64,000 nucleotides of DNA, taken from contig NZ_JAAMFM010000010.1 of assembly GCF_013376105.1 (NCBI RefSeq), positions 1 through 64,000 on the forward strand, written 5' to 3'. How positions within the stretch are numbered: position 1 is the stretch's first letter; each line of letters opens with the position of its first letter. Origin of the DNA: Arthrobacter wenxiniae. Its GTDB lineage: Bacteria > Actinomycetota > Actinomycetes > Actinomycetales > Micrococcaceae. The notes below the pieces were generated by a model. That model saw only the letters and a program-made list of their open reading frames with translations, searched no databases and was not told the DNA's origin. Made by a program: the position numbers and the translations under genes. Below are positions 34,872 to 42,796 of this stretch, one piece after another.

Positions 34872-35207
34872 CTACAGCTCCGCCGGAAGGTCCGTGTATT
34901 GGGCGTACAGCTCCGGGTGCTTCTCCACAAACCGCGCGACATACGGGCAGTGCGGGATGATTCGCTTGCCGGAGGCCACCACGTCATCGAGCGCGTAGCG
35001 CACCAGCACCTTGGCCAGGCCGCGGCCCTCGAAGCCGGCCTGCGTCTCCGTGTGGATGAGGTCCATGTGCCCGGGCAGGTCCCGGATGAGGATGATGACG
35101 GCCAATTCCGACCCGGCGTGCAGCTCGTACCGGTGCCGCCCATCGTTGCGGGTCATCGTCACATCGGCTTCAAATGCGTCGTCGCGCCCGACTGCTTCAT
35201 CACTCAT
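34872..35207 (-). CDS. GNAT-family N-acetyltransferase
   Basis: A 111-residue short GNAT protein of the YjdJ/GCN5-related N-acetyltransferase type. It has HMDLIHTETQAGFEGRGLAK with the acetyl-CoA loop, then VLVRYALDDVV and IIPHCPYVARFVEKHPELYA, the usual ending of this subfamily. The ATG at 35207 is the natural family start but has no visible ribosome site. The frame stays open upstream into a collapsed kinase-like gene, so the real product might be a 232-residue fusion starting at 35570. Confidence 0.8.
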   Translation of the reverse strand: MSDEAVGRDDAFEADVTMTRNDGRHRYELHAGSELAVIILIRDLPGHMDLIHTETQAGFEGRGLAKVLVRYALDDVVASGKRIIPHCPYVARFVEKHPELYAQYTDLPAEL

Positions 35208-35570
35208 AAATTGAGCTTGGCACAATGCCCCTGCGCTGGCAACAGCGTCCTGCCAGGACGCGCCGCCCTGCCACAGGGCGGTGTATGGCGCCGCCGAAAC
35301 GACACGGTTCCTGATGCCCTCCGTGACAAAGGCCTGGGCCGTCCGGGCCGCTTCCAGCGGCGTGGCGCCCTTGGCGGGAGCGACGGCGCCGCTGATCCCG
35401 TGGATCATGCGGGCAGCCGCCTTGGGGTCGATGGAGACAATGCAGGTCAGGTTCACGATGCCGAAGACGGCCAGCTCCTGGAACGCTTTCAGGTCTGCCT
35501 GCGCCCCGGCACCGCCGGTCGCTTCGGAGCCGGCAATGGTCAGGGCAAGGGCAGGCGCTGTGGTGGCCAT
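35208..35570 (-). pseudogene. Collapsed ThiD/PdxK-like kinase, in frame with the GNAT gene
   Basis: Starting at ATG 35570, the frame opens exactly like a ThiD/PdxK kinase (LALTIAGSEATGGAGAQADL, KAFQELAVFGIVNLTCIVS) and ends like one (LEAARTAQAFVTEGIRNRVV, SAAPYTALWQGG), but only ~105 of ~270 residues remain. The join after VSIDP leads into KAAARMIHGISGAV, then a second join leads to the C-terminus; the catalytic GAG(D/C) loop is gone. There is no stop before the GNAT ATG. It cannot act as a kinase. Confidence 0.7.
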
Positions 35571-35629
35571 GAAACCATCCGGCCATCCGGCCAGGGACCC
35601 GCGCGCCGGGGCACCCCTCCGGCGCCGGG

Positions 35630-35680
35630 AAAAAAGAACCGCAGGCCGGGGCCATGGAGATGCGGCACCTGCCTGCGGTT
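35630..35680 (-). terminator. Rho-independent terminator after tRNA-Lys
   Basis: Perfect 10-bp arms AACCGCAGGC (35637-35646) and GCCTGCGGTT (35671-35680), with six A bases at 35630-35635 that read as a U-tract on the minus strand. It lies 5 bp past the tRNA CCA end. Confidence 0.88.
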
Positions 35681-35685
35681 TTTGT

Positions 35686-35761
35686 TGGTGGGCCCTGCGG
35701 GGCTCGAACCCGCGACCCACGGATTAAAAGTCCGATGCTCTACCAACTGAGCTAAAGGCCC
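35686..35761 (-). tRNA. tRNA-Lys (UUU)
   Basis: A 76-nt cloverleaf on the minus strand. Acceptor GGGCCTT pairs with AGGGCCC, the D arm is GCTC...GAGC, the anticodon arm TCGGA/TCCG(T) holds loop CTTTTAA with anticodon TTT, the T arm is GCGGG TTCGAGC CCCGC, and the CCA end is encoded. Confidence 0.98.
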
Positions 35762-35907
35762 AACCTGTCGACTTCCCTTCCGCGAGAGGAAAAGTTGTCG
35801 GAATTTAGACTACCGCACGGCAGGGGCACGATGGCAATTTCGCCCCGGTTCCGGGGCCCCCAGCCGGCTTCCTCGACCCCGCCGCGCAGCTGGCGTAGTG
35901 TCGTCTC

Positions 35908-36555
35908 ATGAACGAAGGACCAGGCACCCGAGCACCCCGACCGCACAAGCCGCTGCCCTTTGCACCGGCTGACTTTGAGCCGTTCGCGGGCGGAACCGAC
36001 CCCGCCCGTGTGTCGGAGGCGGCGCACCTTGCCGCCCGCGCGCTGGTGCGCGGCGGCCGGGAGAGCAATGACCCTGCCATCACCAAGCGCCTCGTCAAGC
36101 TGGCGGACCGGCAGGGCCTGGAGGCCATCGCCGAGATGTGGGCCGCCAGCCCCGCCCGCTCCCTGCCCGGCGCCCTGTGGAGGCTCTACGCACTGCGCGC
36201 CGCCACCCTCCAGGACCCGGAAGGCATCAGCATCTTCTTCCGCGCGGGCCAGCACCGCGCGCAGGTCGCCAACGCGGTTGCCGGCGTCGCGGAACCGCCC
36301 GGAGCGGAGGAGATCACCACCATGGCGGACGCCATCCTGTCCGGCGCGTTCGACGGCGACTTTGACGTTGCGCTGGAACGCTCCGCCGCGTTCTGCAGGG
36401 TCGTGGCACTGGGGCAGGCCACCGTCGCCGTCGAACGCAAGGCCGCCCATCCTGAACATGCCCAGGTCCTCAACCAGAAGGCCCACCAGCTCGTGCGCAC
36501 GGCCGAGGACCTCGAGGGCGCGGCCGCATCGTGGCGCAAGGGTGAACTCGACTAA
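35908..36555 (+). CDS. Hypothetical protein
   Basis: No family recognised. A 215-residue soluble protein, mostly helical, Ala/Arg/Glu-rich (SEAAHLAARALVRGGRESND; MWAASPARSLPGALWRLYAL; DFDVALERSAAFCRVVALGQ). No signal peptide or membrane segment. The ATG at 35908 gives a Pro-rich start (PRPHKPLPFAPADFEPF). It lies divergent from tRNA-Lys and upstream of the DUF47-PiT pair, from which a palindromic element separates it. Confidence 0.7.
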   Translation: MNEGPGTRAPRPHKPLPFAPADFEPFAGGTDPARVSEAAHLAARALVRGGRESNDPAITKRLVKLADRQGLEAIAEMWAASPARSLPGALWRLYALRAATLQDPEGISIFFRAGQHRAQVANAVAGVAEPPGAEEITTMADAILSGAFDGDFDVALERSAAFCRVVALGQATVAVERKAAHPEHAQVLNQKAHQLVRTAEDLEGAAASWRKGELD

Positions 36556-36656
36556 GGTTGCGCGCCCCCTTTGTGGCTCCCGCCCCCTGTACACGCCCCT
36601 CCGGCTGCGCTGTCCACAGGGTCCGGTTGACAGCAGGGACCCAACGTAGAACACTG

Positions 36657-36750
36657 AAAGTGGTGTCGAACTGCGGAACCCCCGGGCTCCATTTTATTGC
36701 CGCTTCGAGCGGCCCTGTGCCGAGAGGCGCTCCCGGTTCGACACCACTTT
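36657..36750. repeat. 94-bp element with perfect 15-bp terminal inverted repeats
   Basis: AAAGTGGTGTCGAAC (36657-36671) and GTTCGACACCACTTT (36736-36750) are exact reverse complements. The 64-bp interior holds a small hairpin CCGC-TTCGA-GCGG. No clear target duplication is visible beside it. The size and ends resemble a MITE/REP-like palindromic element; alternatively it is a structured 5' leader of the DUF47-PiT transcript starting at 36787. Confidence 0.75.
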
Positions 36751-36786
36751 TATGCCCGGATTTCCACCCAGACAAAGGTCCCTGTC

Positions 36787-37404
36787 GTGAAGCTGCGCTT
36801 CTTCCCCCGAGAGACTGCCGGGCTCGAAGGCCTCGCCCTCATGGCGGGCCAGGTTCTGGCGGGCACCCAGACCCTGGCCGAACTGTTGGGCGCGCGCCGC
36901 GCCGACTTCCCGGCCCTCGCCGAGACCATGCGCCAGCATGAGGGCGCCGCGACCGCCCATTTTTCCACCTTGCTGACCACCATGCGCACCAGCTTCATCA
37001 ACCCGCTCCCGCGGGAGGACCTTTACGCCCTGGGCCGGCTGCTCCACGAAACCTGCGAGACCCTTACGGGCGCGGCCGAGCTCGTTGAGCTGTATACGCT
37101 GGAGCGCATTCCGGCCCGGGGCGGGGACCAGCTGGAAATCCTTTCCCGCCAGGCCGAGCTGACGGCTTCGGCGATGAAGTCGCTGAACGACCTCGATTCA
37201 CTGGAGGACTACTGGCTGGAAGTCCTGCGCCTGGCCAAGCGGGCCGACCACACGCACCGCGTCCTGGTGGCGGAGCTGCTCGACAGCCACAGCCCCTCAG
37301 GTTTTGCGAAGTACCGCTCCGTCGCAGACCAGTTCGCCGCGGCCAGCACCAAAATGCGCGCCGTCGCCACCCAGGTGGGCAGCATCATCGTCAAGGAATC
37401 CTGA
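36787..37404 (+). CDS. DUF47 (PhoU-like) phosphate transport regulator
   Basis: A 205-residue, all-helical DUF47 protein (FFPRETAGLEGLALMAGQVL at the start, later TRTSFINPLPREDLYALGRL-like segment with the conserved TPxxREDIxxL pattern seen here as NPLPREDLYALGRLLHE). DUF47 genes pair with PiT transporters and are thought to control them. It uses GTG 36787 after AAAGG, because the in-frame upstream part runs into the palindromic element. Its stop lies 2 bp before the PiT start. Confidence 0.88.
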   Translation: MKLRFFPRETAGLEGLALMAGQVLAGTQTLAELLGARRADFPALAETMRQHEGAATAHFSTLLTTMRTSFINPLPREDLYALGRLLHETCETLTGAAELVELYTLERIPARGGDQLEILSRQAELTASAMKSLNDLDSLEDYWLEVLRLAKRADHTHRVLVAELLDSHSPSGFAKYRSVADQFAAASTKMRAVATQVGSIIVKES

Positions 37405-37406
37405 CT

Positions 37407-38417
37407 TTGGTGCCGTTTTTGCTCGGCGCCGTCATCGTCATGGCGGCGGTTTTCGCGTTCCTCAACGGCTTTCGCGATGTCTCCTCCGCCGTCGCCCTTT
37501 CCGTGCGGACCCGCGCGCTCACGCCCACGCTCGCGGTGCTGCTGGCCGGACTCTTCAACTGCGTCGGCGCCCTCCTGAGCGTGTTCCTGGCGGTCGCTTT
37601 CGCGGATCGCCTGTTCACCGTGCCGCCGGGCGGAACCGGGCTGATCCTGCTGCTGGCCGGCCTGTTGGGGGCGTGCCTGTGGGGCGTCCACCAGTGGTGG
37701 CGGGGGTACCCGTCGTCGTCCACGCACGCGCTGATCAGCGGGCTGGTGGGCGCGTCGCTGGGTTCCGCCGTGCTGGGGCACCCGCCGCTGCAGGGCATCA
37801 ACGCCTCCCTCCTGACACTGGTGGTGCTGCCCCTGCTTGTCTCGCCCGTGATCGCCTTTGCGCTGGGCTTTGCGGCCGTCTACCCCACGTCCTGGGCGTT
37901 TCGGAACACGGCGCCCGGGCAGGCGTTCCGGCGCACGCGCCAAATCCAGTCCGTGGCCGCGGCCGCCGTGGCGTTTGGGCACGGCCTCCAGGATGGCCAG
38001 CGCACGACGGCGGTTGTCCTGTTCGCGCTGCTGGCCGCCGGTGCGGGCACGGCAGGCAGCGTGCCGCTGTGGGTGCCGATCTTCACTGCCGCGGCGCTGA
38101 CCGCGGGAACCCTGGCGGGCGGGTGGCGGATTTCCTACACCCTGGGCCACCGCCTGGTCCGCCTTGATCCGATGCGCGGCTTCGTGGCACAGCTCGTGGC
38201 GGCCGGGCTGCTGTTCGTGGGCGCCATCGGCCTGGCGCTGCCCCTGTCCACGACGCACACCGTCACCTCGGCCATCGCCGGGGCCGGTCGGAACCAGCGC
38301 TTCTCCGTCGCCAACGGGCGCGTCCTGGGCCGCATCGTGTGGATGTGGGTGGCCACTCCCATTGCCTGCGCATTCCTGGGTGCCTTGTTCTTCCTGGCCC
38401 TCTCGCCACTGGCCTGA
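37407..38417 (+). CDS. PiT-family low-affinity inorganic phosphate transporter
   Basis: A 336-residue, ~10-helix transporter. The two inverted-repeat signatures appear in variant form, LNGFRDVSSAVALSVRTRAL and AFGHGLQDGQRTTAVV, each keeping the acidic residue; SSSTHALISGLVGASLG and LPLSTTHTVTSAIAGAG are typical PiT loops. It imports phosphate with a cation. The start is TTG 37407 or GTG 37410, coupled to DUF47. It faces the pst operon end-to-end. Confidence 0.9.
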   Translation: MVPFLLGAVIVMAAVFAFLNGFRDVSSAVALSVRTRALTPTLAVLLAGLFNCVGALLSVFLAVAFADRLFTVPPGGTGLILLLAGLLGACLWGVHQWWRGYPSSSTHALISGLVGASLGSAVLGHPPLQGINASLLTLVVLPLLVSPVIAFALGFAAVYPTSWAFRNTAPGQAFRRTRQIQSVAAAAVAFGHGLQDGQRTTAVVLFALLAAGAGTAGSVPLWVPIFTAAALTAGTLAGGWRISYTLGHRLVRLDPMRGFVAQLVAAGLLFVGAIGLALPLSTTHTVTSAIAGAGRNQRFSVANGRVLGRIVWMWVATPIACAFLGALFFLALSPLA

Positions 38418-38427
38418 CGGGCCTCGA

Positions 38428-38485
38428 GATAACCACCCCAAATGCAGATAACGACGTGCCGGAGCGTTCCGGAGCGGTGGTTATC
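38428..38485. terminator. Inverted repeat between convergent pit and pstB, possible bidirectional terminator
   Basis: Perfect arms GATAACCACC (38428-38437) and GGTGGTTATC (38476-38485) with an inner hairpin CCGGAGCGTTCCGG (38459-38472). It fills the 89-bp gap between the pit stop and the pstB stop. It has no strong U-tract, so it could also be a dispersed palindromic repeat. Confidence 0.55.
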
Positions 38486-38506
38486 CCGAATTTCTACGAG
38501 GGGCGG

Positions 38507-39286
<780 letters not shown>

Positions 39287-39311
39287 GGTTGAAAATTCCG
39301 TTTCTTAGGTT

Positions 39312-40418
39312 CTAGCGGCCGGTCTTGGGAGCGAACAGACTCGCAACGAGGCGTGCCCCGAGGTTCAGGAGCATGACCAGCAGGATCAGCAGCAGGGCCG
39401 CGGCCCAGGCGCGCTGCGCGGACGGGTCCGGATTGGACGGCGACGTGGGCGTCATGATCTGCGTGTAGATGAACGTGGGCAGGGACGCCATCCAGCCGGC
39501 AAACACGTTGGAGTTGATCTGGGTGGCGAAGCCGGCCGTGACCAGCAGCGGGGCAGTCTCGCCGATGACCCGGGCAATGGCCAGCGTGACGCCGGAGGCG
39601 ATGCCGGAGATCGCCGTCGGAATGACGACCTTGAGGATGGTGCGCCACTTCCGGACCCCGAGCGCGTAGGCGGCCTCGCGCAGTTCGTTGGGCACAATCT
39701 TGAGCATTTCCTCGCTGGAGCGCACCACCACGGGGATCATCAGCACCGAAAGCGCCACGGCGGCGACAAAGCCGGTCTTGGTCCCGGGCCCCATGACCAG
39801 GCCGAAGAAGGCGGCCGCGAAGAGGCCGGCCACGATCGAGGGGATGCCCGTCATGACGTCCACCAGGAAGGTGATGACCTTCGAGAACTTGTTGTCCGCG
39901 CTGTATTCCACCAGGTAGATGGACGTCAGCAGGCCCACCGGCACCGAGATCAGCGTGGCCCAGAGGGTGATCAGCACCGAACCGAGCATGGCGTGGTAGA
40001 CACCGCCCAGCACGGGCGTGTGGTTGGTGACGGAGGCGTTGTCGACGGTGCCGGTGACGCCCTTCATGGACGTGCCGAGGAAGCCCGGGGCCAGCAGGCC
40101 GGGGATGCCGTTGACCAGCACGGTCCAGATGACGGACACCAGGGGCAGCAGGGCCACCAGAAAGGCCCCGGCCACCACCGAGGTGGCGAGCTTGTCCATG
40201 GCCTTGCGGCGGCCCTCCACGAGGGCCGAGCACGCCACGTTGCCCGCGGCGAACAGCACCGCGGAAAGGACGGCCCAGCCAAAGACGTTGAAGCCGATCA
40301 GCGACATGAGCGCCGCTGCCACCACAATGGCGGATCCGGCAACCACGTAGGGCGTGTACCGGGGCAGGCGGCCGCGGGTCAGTGCGGAGCGTTTCCGTTC
40401 GGTCATAAGCGCGGCCAT
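39312..40418 (-). CDS. pstA: Phosphate ABC transporter permease
   Basis: A 368-residue permease: an N-terminal ~90-residue region with two extra helices, then the BPD transport domain with the EAA loop (ELREAAYALGVRKWRTILKV) that contacts PstB, and HAMLGSVLITLWATLISVPV. The ATG at 40418 overlaps the pstC stop (TGATG), which fixes the start. It is longer than many PstA proteins because of the N-terminal helices, as usual in actinobacteria. Confidence 0.96.
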   Translation of the reverse strand: MAALMTERKRSALTRGRLPRYTPYVVAGSAIVVAAALMSLIGFNVFGWAVLSAVLFAAGNVACSALVEGRRKAMDKLATSVVAGAFLVALLPLVSVIWTVLVNGIPGLLAPGFLGTSMKGVTGTVDNASVTNHTPVLGGVYHAMLGSVLITLWATLISVPVGLLTSIYLVEYSADNKFSKVITFLVDVMTGIPSIVAGLFAAAFFGLVMGPGTKTGFVAAVALSVLMIPVVVRSSEEMLKIVPNELREAAYALGVRKWRTILKVVIPTAISGIASGVTLAIARVIGETAPLLVTAGFATQINSNVFAGWMASLPTFIYTQIMTPTSPSNPDPSAQRAWAAALLLILLVMLLNLGARLVASLFAPKTGR

Positions 40419-41365
40419 CAGTTGGCTCCCGAGAATTCTTTGTGGCGGCTGATGATCCAACGGGCCACCATGTTCACCAGCAAGGTGATGAGGAACAGGA
40501 CAAGGCCTGCGGCGATCAGTTCATTCAGACGCAGCCCAAACGCTTCGGGGAAGTCCAGGGCGATCTCCGCCGCGATGGTCTGGTTGCCGGAGCGGATCAG
40601 TGAGGCGATCAACGGCCCCGAGGAAAGCACCAGGGCCACGGCCATGGTTTCGCCCAGAGCGCGCCCCAGACCCAGCATGACGGCGCTGATGATGCCGCCG
40701 CGGGCAAAGGGAAGCACGGCCATGCGGATCATCTCCCACCGTGTGGCGCCCAGGGCCAGGGCGGCTTCCTGGTGCAGCATGGGGGCCTGCAGGAAGATTT
40801 CGCGGGTGAGGGAGGCAATGATGGGCAGGACCATGACCGCCAGCACAATGCCGGCCGTCAGGATCGTCTTGCCGGTGCCGGAGGCGGGTCCGCCGAAAAT
40901 CGGGATCCAGCCCAGGTTGTCCGCCAGCCACTGGTACGGGGCCTTCAGCTGGGAGGCCAGGAAGGTGGCCCCCCAGGCGCCGTAGATGACGGAGGGAATG
41001 GCCGCCAGCAGGTCCACCACATATCCGAGCCCCCGCGCCATGCTGCGCGGCGCGTAGTGCGAGATGTACAACGCCACGGCAATGCCAATGGGTGTGGCGA
41101 TGACCAGCGCGATGGCTGCTGCAATCAGCGTTCCGATGACGATGGGGAGGATGTAGGAGAAGAACCCCCTGCCTCCCGTGATGTCTGCGGGATTGGCACT
41201 GAACGTCGGCAGCGCCTGGATGACCAGGAACAAGGCGACGGCGAACAGCACGACGACGATCAACACGCCGGCACCGAGGGCCGCGCCGGAGAACACCTTG
41301 TCTCCGGCGCGGCCCGTGCCGGTCCGTCCTGACTTCATCCCGCGTGCGAGCTTGGTGGTGGACAA
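40418..41365 (-). CDS. pstC: Phosphate ABC transporter permease
   Basis: A 315-residue six-helix permease. It has the N-terminal helix (LGAGVLIVVVLFAVALFLVI), the PstC periplasmic-loop region, and the EAA loop (HQEAALALGATRWEMIRMAV). Forms the channel with PstA. Translationally coupled to pstA; 32 bp after pstS. Confidence 0.97.
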   Translation of the reverse strand: MSTTKLARGMKSGRTGTGRAGDKVFSGAALGAGVLIVVVLFAVALFLVIQALPTFSANPADITGGRGFFSYILPIVIGTLIAAAIALVIATPIGIAVALYISHYAPRSMARGLGYVVDLLAAIPSVIYGAWGATFLASQLKAPYQWLADNLGWIPIFGGPASGTGKTILTAGIVLAVMVLPIIASLTREIFLQAPMLHQEAALALGATRWEMIRMAVLPFARGGIISAVMLGLGRALGETMAVALVLSSGPLIASLIRSGNQTIAAEIALDFPEAFGLRLNELIAAGLVLFLITLLVNMVARWIISRHKEFSGAN

Positions 41366-41397
41366 TCCTGAACCTTTTTGAGTTGCGCCGCCGTTGC

Positions 41398-42513
41398 TTA
41401 CTTGGCGACCGTGATGGAATCGATGGCAGCCTTGGCCTTGGCGGCGAGCGCAGCGGGGAGCGGGGCGCTCTTGGCGGCGGAAACCGCGGCCTGCTGGCCG
41501 GCGTCGCTCACTGCATAGTTGCCGAATGCCTTGACCAGGTCAACGGTCTTGGCGTCGGGGTAGCTGCCGCAGAACACTGCGTAGGAGACCAGCACGGCCG
41601 GGTAGGCGCCGGCAACCGTGGTGGTGCGGTCCAGTTTGAGCGCGAGGTCGTTGGCGGAGCGGCCGGCCACGGGCTTGGCCTGGTCGACTGCCTTCGCGGC
41701 GGCCTCGGCCGTCACGGGCACGTAGCTGTCGCCAACCTTCAGCTCAACCTTGCCCAACGCGTCGGTCACGGCGGAGTCGTCGGCGTAGGCGATGGCGCCG
41801 GAGGTTTGGGTCACGGTCTTGACGACGCCGGAGGTCCCCTTGGCATTCTCGCCGGGGAGGGAGGCGGGCCAGTCGCCGGACTCCTTGTCAGTCCACACCG
41901 TCTTGGCCGCCTGGGACAGGTAGTCCGTGAAGTTTTCGGTGGTGCCTGAGCTGTCCGAGCGGTGCACGGGCGTGATCGCCAGGTTCGGCAGCGCCACGGA
42001 CGGGTTGGAGGCCTTGATGGCGGCGTCGTTCCAATTCTTGATGTCGCCGCGGAAGATCTTCGCGATGGTGTCGGCGTCGAGCTTGAGGTCCTTCACGCCG
42101 GGAACATTGAACGTCACGGCGATCGGCGAGACGTACCAGGGGACGTCGATGGCGCCGGCGGCACCGCACTTGGCCTTCGCACTGGCGAGCTCGGCATCCT
42201 TCATGTATGCGTCGGAGCCGGCGAACTGAACGGCGCCGGCGATGATTGCCTTGCGGCCCGCGCCGGATCCTTCAGGCGAGTACTGGACGGTGGCGCCGGA
42301 GTTGGCGGACTCGAAGCCGGTCTTCCAGGCATCCATGGCGGCCGATACTGCCGTGGAGCCCGTGCCGGTCAGGGTCCCGGTGACCGAAGCGCCGGCCGCG
42401 GCGGACGTGCCGCCGTTGCCGGGGGTCACGGCGTTGTCCGTGCCACAGGCAGTCAGGGCGAGTGCGCCGACGGTGAGAACTGCTGCCACGCGGCCAATGT
42501 GAAGTGCCTTCAC
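41398..42513 (-). CDS. pstS: Phosphate-binding lipoprotein
   Basis: A 371-residue lipoprotein. The signal peptide ends in the lipobox LTAC, with Cys23 as lipid anchor, then the PstS fold (TGTGSTAVSAAMDAWKTGF, VQYSPEGSGAGRKAI, VHRSDSSGTTENFTDYL) whose Thr/Ser/Arg/Asp residues hold phosphate. The GTG at 42513 after AAGAGG gives a proper signal peptide; an upstream frame does not. First gene of pstSCAB, behind a PHO box. Confidence 0.96.
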   Translation of the reverse strand: MKALHIGRVAAVLTVGALALTACGTDNAVTPGNGGTSAAAGASVTGTLTGTGSTAVSAAMDAWKTGFESANSGATVQYSPEGSGAGRKAIIAGAVQFAGSDAYMKDAELASAKAKCGAAGAIDVPWYVSPIAVTFNVPGVKDLKLDADTIAKIFRGDIKNWNDAAIKASNPSVALPNLAITPVHRSDSSGTTENFTDYLSQAAKTVWTDKESGDWPASLPGENAKGTSGVVKTVTQTSGAIAYADDSAVTDALGKVELKVGDSYVPVTAEAAAKAVDQAKPVAGRSANDLALKLDRTTTVAGAYPAVLVSYAVFCGSYPDAKTVDLVKAFGNYAVSDAGQQAAVSAAKSAPLPAALAAKAKAAIDSITVAK

Positions 42514-42591
42514 GCGATTTACCTCTTCGATGGGTGTCTGGTCTTCCTTACCCCTTGAAGCTACGGGCGCCAAGTGACGCGACGGCCCAAC

Positions 42592-42612
42592 CCAAGTGAA
42601 CTAAAGGTTAAC
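42592..42612 (-). promoter_or_regulatory. PHO box upstream of pstS
   Basis: On the minus strand GTTAACC-TTTA-GTTCACT shows two half-sites at 11-bp spacing, matching the actinobacterial PhoP direct-repeat pattern (GTTCACC-like). It lies ~80 bp upstream of the pstS GTG. This predicts induction of pstSCAB at low phosphate by PhoR-PhoP. Confidence 0.72.
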
Positions 42613-42723
42613 GCTGATGGGATTCTTGGCTTTTCACATGCGACGCCGGTCACTCCCACGGGTGCGGGGGTACAGTGCGCCGTGCCCACCCTGCCCGGGA
42701 CGAGGCACAGCTCACGGCGAAAC

Positions 42724-42769
42724 TAGTTGTTTTTCCACAACTAATTTTATATAGTTGATATAAATCAAC
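42724..42769 (+). promoter_or_regulatory. MFS-MarR promoter with two palindromic operators
   Basis: Operator 1, TAGTTGTTTTTCCACAACTA (42724-42743), covers a -35 TTGTTT (42727-42732). Operator 2, GTTGATATAAATCAAC (42754-42769), overlaps the -10 TATAGT (42750-42755); the spacer is 17 bp. The region is strikingly AT-rich against its surroundings. Two MarR-type sites over one promoter fit repression by the MarR gene two positions downstream. Confidence 0.75.
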
Positions 42770-42796
42770 CGTTCCCGACCTCTCCCTGGAGCCCTT

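Noticed and set aside
37407-38417. PiT transporter as inactive because GANDVAN is replaced by NGFRDVSS
   Set aside because: Variant NGF-x-D signatures occur in PiT homologues, the Asp is kept, and other PiT loops are intact.
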